This document shows, piece by piece, positions 55,242-64,000 of a stretch of 64,000 nt of DNA; position 1 is the first letter of the stretch; the number at the start of each line of letters is the position of its first letter. Both the position numbers and the translations under genes were made by a program. The notes under the pieces are model-generated. The model was not told where the DNA came from. It was given only the letters and a program-made list of their open reading frames with translations, and ran no database searches. Location: positions 1 through 64,000 of the forward strand of contig CAICTM010000143.1 of NCBI GenBank assembly GCA_903772945.1, given 5' to 3'. The DNA is from Seminavis robusta. Lineage: Eukaryota > Bacillariophyta > Bacillariophyceae > Naviculales > Naviculaceae.

Positions 55242-58200
55242 TCACTTACAAACACAAACATCACAGCTGCAATCCAACGATTCACAATCAACATGAATAC
55301 CTCCATTTTCCTCAACATTATCCGGCCAAGTTGTCAGATTGCAGAGACTAGTAGGAATTGTGCCTGTGAGCCCCGTATTGTTGTGGAGCCAAAGAAGCTC
55401 AAGCTGATCCAGCAAGCCCAGCGATGAAGGAACAGGTCCCATCATGCGGTTCTCGAACAGCCTAACCTGCTTCAGGTTCAAGAGAAGACCAATTTCACTT
55501 GGGATCAGTCCCGATAGTTCATTGTCTGACAGTTTTAGGTTGACCAAGGAACTGAGCTCCCCGATCTCTGTGGGAATGGTCCCTGTCAATGTATTATCAT
55601 GAAGAAAGAGAACCTCAACGTTCTCCATTAGTCCCTGTTTGTTCAAAGAAGATGGGGTCAGAAAACATAACGATCGAACAAGAGTGCAAACTCCCTTGCA
55701 CTGCCCCTAGCAACCTTACCATCTCAGATGGAATGGACCCAGACAGATTCGCTTCGGAAACCTCAAAAGTTGTGGCTACTCTCATACCCCCCAACTCTGA
55801 AGGCAGAGTTCCCGAAAACTGGTTCAACCAGCTGGCAAAAAGATCCATTGAGGTCCACTGCCCCAGCTCGGAGGGAATTGCACCAGATAGAATGTTGTTC
55901 CCCAGCACAAACACACGTAGCGAGCTTAGCTGGCCCAACTCTGAAGGCAAAGTCCCTGGATTGAAATGTTGCAAATTGGATGAGCAAAACTTGGTTGGTT
56001 AATCAGAAGTATCAGATACAGGATGCAGTGCGTCTTTCTTACCTGTCAGTTCATTGTTGTGAAATTCAAGAATGCTGAGCTTGCAAAGTCCAAGTTCAGT
56101 AGGCATTGTGCCGTTTAGTTTGTTTCCACTCAGCCCTAAATGTTCGGAGTTGGTAAGCAACCCCATCTCTGTCGGTATTTTGAGGGGGGTCAGCATCAGA
56201 GATTGAGAAAAAGATATTCTGAAGTGTGCACAAAGCAAATGAGCCTACCTGAGGGTATGGTGCCTGAGATTTCGTTGTTGTTCACTGAGAATCCTGTAAG
56301 GTCCGATAAGCCTAGCTCTGTAGGGATTGTTGATGTCAGTAGATTCACATCCACATCAAAAAGGCCTTGCCATTGGATCAACTCTGATGGATAGTGTAAT
56401 TGTCAAGCATAATTTCACATAACACCCATTGTGTGTTGTTAGACACTCCATGGCTGCAAGCAAATCTTTGAGAGCAGTTCATGAGTGGATGGGCATACCT
56501 TTTGGCACAGTGCCAGTAATTGCATTGTCCCAGAGGGAAACATTTTTCAACTTCTCGGGGAGTGCAATTTCTGAGGGTAGATTCCCAGTGAGCAGATTCA
56601 TTTGTAGCACCAATCGTATCGCTTGATCAAGCAAACCCACTTCACTGGGAATTGAGCCTAGCAGTCATGAGCAGCACAGAAAATGTACGTCAGTTGCAAT
56701 ATTTGAAAATGGGTGCACAGGCACATGGGGATTGTGGTATGTCCCGTAATAACTTGCCTGTAAGGGAATTTGCCATCAAGTACACGGCCTGCAAGGGCAA
56801 CAACCCCAACTCTGATGGGATGCTTCCCGACACCGAGGTGGAATACAGACCCAAAGCATCTAAGTTGGTCAGGTAGCCAATCGTGGTTGCAATGCTGCCA
56901 GAAAGCTCATTGCGATCCAGAGCAATACTCTTCAGATTTGTCAGCAGGAAAGTTTCCTCTGGGATTTTACCATGAAGGCCATTGTTATTGAGCCACAGGT
57001 GTTGGTAGAGCTCATTCTGGCATGGGACTTCTTGAACAGTACCCATAGCTGACTCGTTCACATACAAGGGATTGTCAGTACTGGGAGGGGAGTACAAGCC
57101 ATAGGCGCTTGCATGGAACCAGTCGCACTCATGCACATCATGTGAGAGCCAGTTGCCTGTCTCGCGCCATTTTGTTGGGCCACCGGTGGAAAGGAAGAGT
57201 GTCGTCAGAGCAAATCGTTGAATGATTCGCTCGTCTGAATAGTTGGTGAGGTTTTGATCGTGTATCAGCCATTTGTAGGCGTTTTGCTGAGGAGTAAATG
57301 CGGTAGCATTGATTAGGTCTGTCTCGTCCATATCAAGCAGAATACCCCTGGCAGTTGCAGCTGGGAGAAGGTTCAAGATGTACTCTTGGATGCTGACAGG
57401 CTGCACGAATGTTGTCTCATTCGTAGTCTCTGCCTGAGGTTTGTGATTACTGTCGAGCGAAGTCCCTCCCTCCTTGCTTCGATGGACAGCAATGGGCACC
57501 ACCACAGCAATGAGAATGACTACCAAGAGTACCCCTGCTCCAATAAATTGAAAAAGACTCTTGCGCCTTTTCGAGGCAGTCAAACGCTCTCGTTCCGTGG
57601 GATCGACTTGCAGAGCTTGTGGGCGACGGTCCTCGTCTTCTTCGTTGACAAGGTTGGCAATGGCCATGTCCCCGTTGGCTTCCTCTGTTACACGTGGACC
57701 AGTTGGTACATTGCCGATGGATTCGCGGCCGGAAGAAGCTGCTTCAATGTCCTCGGTAGACGATCCAAAATTGCTGGCATTTGGTCCCAGGACAGTAAAG
57801 GCTCCAGGCCTTGAAGAGAGTTGAACTCCACTGCCACGAGCAAGGCGAGTGGGCGAAACACTGGCTTGGTGTGTAGCCCTTGGAGGTATTTGGACAAGCG
57901 TCGTATCCTCCTCAGTCTGGGTCTCCGTGATGGCCTCCTCATTCACCATTGTTGCGGCGTGGTTTTCTTCGCCATCACGGCCTTCGTCAAACACGCCGCA
58001 CTCCCTCATCACGGAAAGTCGAATGTCTTTCATCAACCCTGCTTCCTCGTCTACAACCTCCTTCTCCTTCCACTCGGCGGCTTCCTTCGATTCTCTGATG
58101 GTTTCCTGGGCCCTTCTTGGCTCCTCGTCTTCTGAAACAAGCTGCTTGCTCGTACTGCTCGTATTGGCTCCGTCATCAGATGCTTTGCCGGGGACCTGAT

Positions 58201-58486
58201 CTTCTCCTCCGTCATCGAGGACGCGGCACTCTCTGAGAACTGAAACTCGAATGTCCTTCATTAGAGCAGCATCTTCCTCCTCCTCCCTACCCGATGGATT
58301 CTCAGGGTCCATGACTTCAGATGCTTTGCCTGGGACCTGATCTTCTCCCACGTCGTCGAGGACACGGCACTCCCTGAGAACTGAAACTCGAACGTCCTTC
58401 ATCAGAGCAGCATCTTCTTCCTCCTTCCCACCTGATGGATTCTCAGGGCCCATGCTCTCAGTGACTTCTTTCGTCTCTGCCTCCAT
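55242..58486 (-). CDS. Type II membrane protein with leucine-rich repeats
   Basis: Six exons: 58486-56758, 56657-56499, 56383-56249, 56168-56043, 55955-55720 and 55634-55242; total 925 residues in one frame. Introns are 80-115 bp. The first uses a GC donor (AG/GCAAGT), the others GT-AG. The N-terminal cytosolic part (about 335 residues) has three copies of a module with LMKDIRVSVLRECRVLDD, then Glu/Lys-rich spacers. One helix (GAGVLLVVILIAVVVPIAV) follows, so the LRR part is outside (type II). After a capping region with a WLSHDVHECDW block, plant-like repeats of the form LxGxIPSELGxLxxLxxLxLxxN run to the Cys-rich end CESLDCSCDVCVCK. Introns 1-4 are all phase 1 and fall in the same place of the repeat. 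No kinase domain. A surface receptor or adhesion role is likely. Confidence 0.88.
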
Positions 58487-58602
58487 TGTGTCTTCCACTT
58501 CTTTGAAATGAACAGAGAGAAGTCTGCTGATATTCTAGCTAGTACTGTACTTCTGAGAACTACCTGTACTCACTCGCAACTCGCAACCGGGCTGTTCTTT
58601 GG

Positions 58603-58657
58603 CTACCTGTAAGATATCTCGGGCACTCGTTTCGTCGGTACACCGATGGACTGTGAA
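58603..58657 (-). promoter_or_regulatory. Leader motif shared with the gene at 1933
   Basis: On the minus strand: TTCACAGTCCATCGG, then GACGAAACGAGTGCCCGAGA, then TATCTTACAGGTAG. The matching copy is at 1763-1810. It ends 116 bp before the LRR gene ATG. A small inner palindrome CGGTGTACCG sits where the other copy has CTGTAT. Confidence 0.45.
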
Positions 58658-58747
58658 CTCTGCTCAAAGCTGCTGTGGTTGATCCGTAGAGCTGCGTAGA
58701 GCGCTGCTTCTGCAGAAAGAGGTCGATCAATTTGTGTCGAAGAAAAG

Positions 58748-58940
58748 AGAAAAGTGAGTGATGGTGCCAGGTATTACTTGCAGGACGGGGAGCCTTTCGC
58801 ACCTTGACCTGCTTCGTGCGCACTTGCCGATGCTCTCAGATCAGAGAAAAGTGAGTGATGGTGCCAGGTATTACTTGCAGGACGGGGAGCCTTTCGCACC
58901 TTGACCTGCTTCGTGGGCACTTGCCGATGCTATCAGATCT
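58748..58940. repeat. 97-bp tandem duplication
   Basis: Two head-to-tail copies (58748-58843 and 58845-58940) with two mismatches noticed by eye. It lies 260-450 bp upstream of the LRR gene, so in its likely control region. Confidence 0.92.
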
Positions 58941-59554
58941 CGGACAACTATAAAGTGTACTTGTTTAGAGGTGAACGTGTAGTTCAGGTAAATAGAGCTC
59001 TTGGAATATAATATTTTGTCAGTGAGCTACTAAGCATTACCTGAATTTCTACGGTAGATGAGCTAAAATTTATTGAATAATGTTACCACATCTATCTGCA
59101 TCCCAAAGCTGATTATAACAGCTATGGTTTTAATTAATTTATCTCTTCCAAGTCAAGTGTCAAGAAATGACTGTACTAGCTAGCTATCCGGATAATAGTA
59201 CGTTGTATGAGAACTCCTCGCTGCATGCGTACTTTGTACGTAAGGAAACATGCTTTTAAATCGGTTTATAATCTTGAATTACTCAGATTTAACATCAATA
59301 ATTTCTTTAATTAAAAATCCAAAGCAAAGGAAACTGTGTCACAGCGTCAGTTGGATCGTTGGATCTTCTCGACGCATCAATTCCACGCTTCTTTTGATTT
59401 TTGCTTTTAATTAAAATGTCAAGGGTGTTGCGGTGTTGCATAAATGTACCAGGTAGGGGGGTGCCTCAAACCAACTTGCTCTGACTTCTCCACTCCTCAA
59501 TTGACTTATCCCACCTTCCTGGTGAAGCTTCAAATCATCAATAAATGACTTCAA

Positions 59555-59705
59555 CCAACTTCTACCACTTTCCACCACCTTCCACCGCCTTCCACCGTCT
59601 TCGACCGTCTCTTTTACCACCTTTTGCCGTTATTTACCGCTTTTAACCGCTTTCAACCGCTCTCAACCACTTTCAACCACTCTTTACCACCTTCAACCCC
59701 CTTGG
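59555..59705. repeat. Degenerate decamer repeat
   Basis: Around 15 imperfect copies of a 10-bp unit such as TTCCACCGCC, TTCAACCGCT and TTTACCGCTT. The period is close to one helical turn. No gene inside. Confidence 0.75.
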
Positions 59706-60506
59706 TTGCCATTTCAGCGATCTCCTGAAAACTGAACAATTTGGTGGTTGGGGATATACTGTGTGAAGAAAGGAAAAGAGGGGCTGCATTGAGGCACCCC
59801 CTAGAGGGAGAGAGCTGTACACGCTTAATTTTCTCTTCAAGTGCCAATAAATGCCTGGATGTTCGATGCGAACTGACTTACCCCCCATTTAAAATGATTG
59901 AATCATTCGATGCAATCGAATGATATCTCTTGCCCTCGACATCATCTTTTGTTTCCTTTCTCTCCGCTCGCTCCAAGCAAGCAAGCACCCATGGAAAGCG
60001 TTGCCCCCTCTACTAGCTAGCTAGCTAGCTAGAATAGCGTAAAAGAAAGACAAAGATGGTGAGGTTTAGGTCCTTCCAAAGAGCATGCATGTTGGTTTTA
60101 TCATACGGCCAGCCACGACGGATCAGTGGTACTGTATGGTACAGTGAACTGTACCAGTCCAGTGGAAAGTGGCGGTCAAGAAAGCCATGTGGGAAAGACT
60201 TAATGCAAACATGGAAGGCAACACTGCGTTAAATATATTTCTAATCGCGAACGACTCAATGTCTTAAGTTTAAATAGCCAAAGGAATTGCAACTGTGACC
60301 CAACGTCAGGTGGAGGTTGCGGGACGCAGCATCTTGACGATCTTTGGATTTATTTTGGCATTTTCTGCAAAAGCCAAAACCATCAAGAAGGGAACAATAA
60401 TAATAAAGCCCAAAGCAAACTCTCTTCCTCTTCTTGTCCTTGTCTCTAGTACCACCACCTCTCCTTGCTCGCTCAATTCAGTCTATCAATCGATCCATCC
60501 ATCCAG

Positions 60507-63041
60507 ATGTTCTCCACCATGCCCTCCACGGGCGTCTTGGTGGCTCCCACTCGTCACGACGTGATGGGTCTTCGATTGGAAGAAGTGTTGAGCAACAAGG
60601 GCAACAAGACGTGTGCCGATTGTCCGACCAAGAAACCGCTTTGGGCGTCTTATTTGCGATCTCGGAAACAAGGAGATGGAGATGGTGATTTGGACGACAG
60701 TAGTGTGCGAAGTACCAGTTCTCGTCGTACTACTACTTCTGCTAGTAGTAGTGGCAATAATGAAATGAAAGGTGTGGATATCGAAGGCACGTTGGCCGTG
60801 TTGGTGTGCAACGATTGTGCCCAACATCATCATTTTGAATTGGGCAAGAAGCGATGCATGATCAAGTATTTGAAATACAGTCATGAATTGACTCCGGTGG
60901 ATTTGGATATTTTGGAGAATAGTGGGAATGCGTTGGTCAACAAGTACTACGAAGCCTTTTTGACAAAGGAGGCGTTTGACAAGGAAGCTATCGAAAAAGA
61001 TTTGCCTACAGAAACCGAGCGTCGCGGCAAATTCATCAAGAACAAGTACAAGAAAACAAAATATCGAGATCATGCCGCATTGGCCAAGCTCATTCCCAAA
61101 TTGCAACGCAAACGACAAATTAGAGAAATGATTCTCGAGAATGCGGCGGCTCCACATCTCACCACACAGCAGTCTTTTGACAGCCAAGACAACGACAATA
61201 AAGACTCACCCGAAGCTACCATTTTTCGTCGTACTCAAACCATGAATGACGCCGAAAACATCAAGGCAGTGGGTGAAAAGGAAAAGGCCGCATTGGAAGG
61301 AGCTCAAGCTGTTGTGGAAGACGGCGACACGTCCATTTTGACCGTCCTGCGTCGCTGCAAGACCGATGCTCAAAACGCCGCAAAAAAAGTACAACTATCG
61401 GCCACGGAACGGCGGCAACGAGCACTCGCCGCACGTCGTGCCGTACGTCGTCGTAGTTCCTTTTCGGATCCGTCCGATCTGTTACAACAACTCAAGGATG
61501 ACAACGACAACAACAACAACAACAGCACTGTTAGTAGCGCCAAAGCAAAAGCACCCCGCAAGGCACGACGTCGTCGCAGTTCCTTTGGCGATTCTCCCAC
61601 GTCTCCCTTTTTGGGAGATTTTGGCAATACGAACAATGCGTTGTCCTTCTTGTCACGCAGTGTCAGCACCGGTGCTGCCAACCAACCCAAAGACAAAACA
61701 ACAACAGAAGCAACCTCTCGTCGCTGCATTTCCTTTGGAGAACAGCAAGATCCAAAACCACAAAAACCACAATCACCTCCTCCTAAAAAGAGCCTCGATC
61801 TGGCCAATTTGAGGAAACGCATGGAAAACGTCAAAACGTTGCTCGATCAATCTACCGAAGAAGTCAATGCCAAATTGGGAATCCACAATAACAATAACAG
61901 TGGCGACAATGGGAACGATGGCGACGAATGCAATGATGATGCGCCTACTAATCGTCGTCGCAGTTCCCTTTCGGATCTCAAATCCTTCGATCTCGATTTG
62001 TCGTCGTCGCAAACATTGCCCCGACCACCCAAAGGCATTGGGCGCAGTCGCAGCACCGGAAAAGCCAATTTGAACAAGAGTCTCGACTTGTCGGAAACAT
62101 TGGTACAGCCACCCAAAGGTATTGGTCGCAGTCGCAGTACTGGCGCCAAAGCCAGTACTTTGCACAAGAGTTGCAGTGGGTTGGATGATATCACTGCTGC
62201 CTCGAGTTCTTTACTGCCCGTCAATCCCAGTCGCAGCAAATCGCCCAAATTGGCACGCATCACTCGCAGTCGCAGCAATTCCGAAGACAATCCCATTATG
62301 CGTTCCAAATCGCGGGATCGCAGCAATGACTCGACCAGAATTCGATCTACTCGAGATCGCAGCAACGACTCCACTAGAATGCGATCGGATCGCAGCAAGT
62401 CTCCGAAACAACGCGACAATGAACTCCGACGCGACCGTAGTAAATCCACAAAGGGCGATGAACGCACTCGCAGCAAATCTCCCAACACTCGCTCCCGCAG
62501 CAAGTCTCCCAATGGCGATGAACGCTCCCGCAGCAAATCTCCCATGGGCACCCCTTCTGCCGCCGCCAAGAGCCTGTTGGACGATTCCGACACGAGTGTG
62601 GACGCGAAACACTTGAAATTTCCCGCCAAATTAAGCAGCAGCAGCCGCGGCAGATCCTCCGGCGAAGAACGAAACAAAAAGGACCTGTCGAAATCAACGT
62701 CGGCACTCTGGAGCAGCCGCAGCAAATCTCCCAAAAAGCAGGATTTGTCCGCTTCATCCTCGGCACTACTACAGATGCCCAACAACCCCAGTCGATCACG
62801 GGGCAAGGAGGAAAAGCTTCGTGCGAGTAGTAGTCGAAGCAAGTCTCCTGCAACCAAGGATGCCTCATTGCGAGGATCAGCGAGCAGAAGTCGATCTCCC
62901 AAAAAAGCCAATCGCCGTCGAAGTTCGTTGAGTGACCTCAACTTATTGCAGAGCAGCAAGACAAAAGACGGTCCTTCCGAAAAGCAAATGCTTCGTATGC
63001 ACATGAGTTCTGTTCTCGATGTTGGGAAGGCCGATTTTTAG
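60507..63041 (+). CDS. ArfGAP-type zinc-finger protein with long SR/SKSP-rich tail
   Basis: An 844-residue single-exon protein; the first ATG is 60507. The N-terminal 170 residues match an ArfGAP domain: LRLEEVLSNKGNKTCADCPT, PLWASYL, LAVLVCNDCAQHHH, and the closing helices with LKYSHELTPVDLDILENSGN. Zinc ligands are Cys36, Cys39, Cys101 and Cys104. The second pair is separated by about 61 residues rather than the usual 16-17, because of a Ser/Arg-rich insert. The residue expected to be the arginine finger is not clearly present (HHH in place of an HR pair). After a basic helical region the tail (from about 220) is Ser/Arg/Lys-rich with many RSKSP units and RRRSSFSD/RRRSSLSD sites. It probably acts at membranes or as a scaffold; GAP activity is doubtful. 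Confidence 0.85.
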   Translation: MFSTMPSTGVLVAPTRHDVMGLRLEEVLSNKGNKTCADCPTKKPLWASYLRSRKQGDGDGDLDDSSVRSTSSRRTTTSASSSGNNEMKGVDIEGTLAVLVCNDCAQHHHFELGKKRCMIKYLKYSHELTPVDLDILENSGNALVNKYYEAFLTKEAFDKEAIEKDLPTETERRGKFIKNKYKKTKYRDHAALAKLIPKLQRKRQIREMILENAAAPHLTTQQSFDSQDNDNKDSPEATIFRRTQTMNDAENIKAVGEKEKAALEGAQAVVEDGDTSILTVLRRCKTDAQNAAKKVQLSATERRQRALAARRAVRRRSSFSDPSDLLQQLKDDNDNNNNNSTVSSAKAKAPRKARRRRSSFGDSPTSPFLGDFGNTNNALSFLSRSVSTGAANQPKDKTTTEATSRRCISFGEQQDPKPQKPQSPPPKKSLDLANLRKRMENVKTLLDQSTEEVNAKLGIHNNNNSGDNGNDGDECNDDAPTNRRRSSLSDLKSFDLDLSSSQTLPRPPKGIGRSRSTGKANLNKSLDLSETLVQPPKGIGRSRSTGAKASTLHKSCSGLDDITAASSSLLPVNPSRSKSPKLARITRSRSNSEDNPIMRSKSRDRSNDSTRIRSTRDRSNDSTRMRSDRSKSPKQRDNELRRDRSKSTKGDERTRSKSPNTRSRSKSPNGDERSRSKSPMGTPSAAAKSLLDDSDTSVDAKHLKFPAKLSSSSRGRSSGEERNKKDLSKSTSALWSSRSKSPKKQDLSASSSALLQMPNNPSRSRGKEEKLRASSSRSKSPATKDASLRGSASRSRSPKKANRRRSSLSDLNLLQSSKTKDGPSEKQMLRMHMSSVLDVGKADF

Positions 63042-63651
63042 TACGTAGGTCAGAGCTTTCGAGGCAGATCTGCATGATCCAATGAAGATCCGTTTCAAGC
63101 GAACGAAACAGAGGAGGGCCAGATACCAAAGGGACGCATTTTTGACAACATACACTATGCTACTTGCGACCATAGAGCAAGGAGTCAAATCAGATTCATA
63201 CACAAATATGTCCGAACATTGTATCAATTCTCTTCATCTCTCCATTAGCAACTTGTGCGTAGCTATCTAGCTGGCAGACCCAGAGCGCAATCGAGGTGGT
63301 GCGACCCTTATGCCCTCAGGAGGTACCACATCATGGAAAGGGGGTTTAGAGTACTGGTAGGCGGATTATCTATGGAAGCCAATGAGGACCAGGCTTTTAA
63401 GGAAAGAAGAGTCAAAATTCAGGACTAGCTACATGTAGGTTCCATAGGATCAGGGGCGATAAATGGAGGACATGGATGGGGGCCAAATGGTTTGGCTTTG
63501 GGGGGTCCACGGAGACATCATACGTCACATTCCACCGGAAACAAACCTAGAATCTTCCTCCTAAGGGTTGGCGTAGAAACATTCTTTTCTCTCCAAGCCC
63601 TAGCTACCGCAGGACATCATGGCATAGCCAAGTCTCTGGCTAGCTAGCTAG
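63042..63651. other. Intergenic with dispersed repeat
   Basis: No supported gene. Holds copy 6 of the dispersed repeat (63337-63471) and a TAGCTAGC run at 63640-63655 that abuts the stop codon of the last gene. Confidence 0.6.
63337..63471 (+). repeat. Dispersed ~130-bp repeat, copy 6
   Basis: AAAGGGGGTTTAGAGTACTG, ATTATCTATGGAAGCCAATG, GACCAGGCTTTTAAGGAAAG, TTCAGGACTAGC with a short TACATGTA insert, GGTTCCATAGGATCAGGGG, then AAATGGAGGACA. Confidence 0.85.
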
Positions 63652-64000
63652 CTACACCGCCATTCCCACGAAGGCACCACAGGCAAATCCCAGACCAGCT
63701 AGTTTTTCTTTTTGCAGAGTCTCCCGAAACCCCTTGCGCAACTTATTGGCTTCCATGAGGCATCGATCCTTGACATTTTTGGCGGATTGGACTTGATCTT
63801 CCAGAAAGTCAGGCATGTTGTCCAGAACTCCAGAGACGGACAGGACTTCGGTGCTGATTGATATATTGCGTATGTGTGTGGAGAGCGAGAGCGTATAGTG
63901 ATAGAAACAATCAATGAGTGGACTGTCACTTCAAAAATCCAGGTCACAACCCAGAATATCAACCGTGAAAGTGATGCAATCCATCCGAGCACTCACGCAA
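63652..64000 (-). CDS. 3' end of a small gene, unknown product (partial)
   Basis: Last exon 63853-63652 (stop TAG at 63654-63652), with a GT-AG intron 63996-63854 and 4 nt of an upstream exon at the window edge. The exon codes 66 residues plus one split codon: an acidic start (EVLSVSGVLDNMPDFLEDQV), a basic helical middle (KLRKGFRETLQKEK) and a small-residue hydrophobic end (AGLGFACGAFVGMAV) that could be a membrane-contact helix. The coding choice rests on a clean open frame, the acceptor ATCAG and the donor GTGAGT. Product not recognised. Confidence 0.5.

Larger units (their letters stand above)
58487..60506. other. Intergenic with leader motif and tandem repeats
   Basis: About 2 kb with no supported gene. 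Holds the shared leader motif (58603-58657), a 97-bp tandem duplication (58748-58940), a decamer-like ACCNCYTTC tract (about 59555-59705), and a CTAG palindrome run (60012-60034). Confidence 0.65.

Overview
This window looks like nuclear DNA of a diatom, most likely a raphid pennate species; Seminavis or Pseudo-nitzschia type genomes are the closest guess, but the species is not proven. The reasons are: a type III metacaspase (p10 before p20, known from algae with secondary red plastids); two copies of a seven-transmembrane receptor type that I recall as common in diatoms; a type II membrane protein with plant-like leucine-rich repeats but no kinase; a CHASE-like hybrid histidine kinase; and short introns (79-254 nt, mostly 80-120) with GT-AG ends in split genes. 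I can support 20 protein-coding genes (one partial at the right edge), one broken tyrosine-recombinase element at the left edge, and several repeat families. I saw no rRNA, tRNA or CRISPR array. All exon joins were worked out by hand from splice signals, frame and family likeness.

Layout. 1-1.8 kb: transposon fossil, then a 273-bp direct repeat pair. 1.9-3.0 kb: four-helix membrane protein. 3.9-5.5 kb: AT-rich satellite directly upstream of the metacaspase (5.7-7.7), which converges on BRX1 (7.9-9.1, minus). 10.5-13.9: five-exon class C receptor carrying a bacterial-type solute-binding ectodomain. 14.8-16.6: type II Golgi-like glycosyltransferase. 17.7-20.3: hybrid histidine kinase. 22.0-22.8 (minus): mitochondrial carrier. 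24.4-27.4: disordered repeat protein. 28.0-28.6: glutaredoxin. 29.5-32.5: Patched/NPC1-like protein. 33.5-35.0: DUF1769 protein. 35.2-38.4 (minus) and 49.2-52.4 (plus): twin four-exon receptors, head to head, about 10.9 kb apart. Between them lie a degenerate AlkB-like/glycosyltransferase fusion (39.6-41.8, minus), a Ser-rich protein with SLMDF repeats (43.3-44.3, minus) and an ankyrin protein (46.8-47.8). 53.1-54.4 (minus): acidic four-helix membrane protein. 55.2-58.5 (minus): six-exon LRR membrane protein. 60.5-63.0: ArfGAP-like protein. 63.7-64.0 (minus): 3' end of a further gene.

The neighbourhood is unusually rich in putative surface sensors (class C receptor, hybrid kinase, twin receptors, LRR protein, Patched-like protein). 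Genes are separate transcription units on both strands with no operon logic, so a shared pathway is only a guess. The strongest unexplained signals are: near-identical introns in the otherwise diverged twin receptors; a stop-free 84-nt intron kept in both; a leader motif shared by two unrelated genes about 120 bp before their ATG; a dispersed repeat of about 130 bp with at least six copies; and an AlkB-like domain that appears to lack its iron ligands, fused to a glycosyltransferase.
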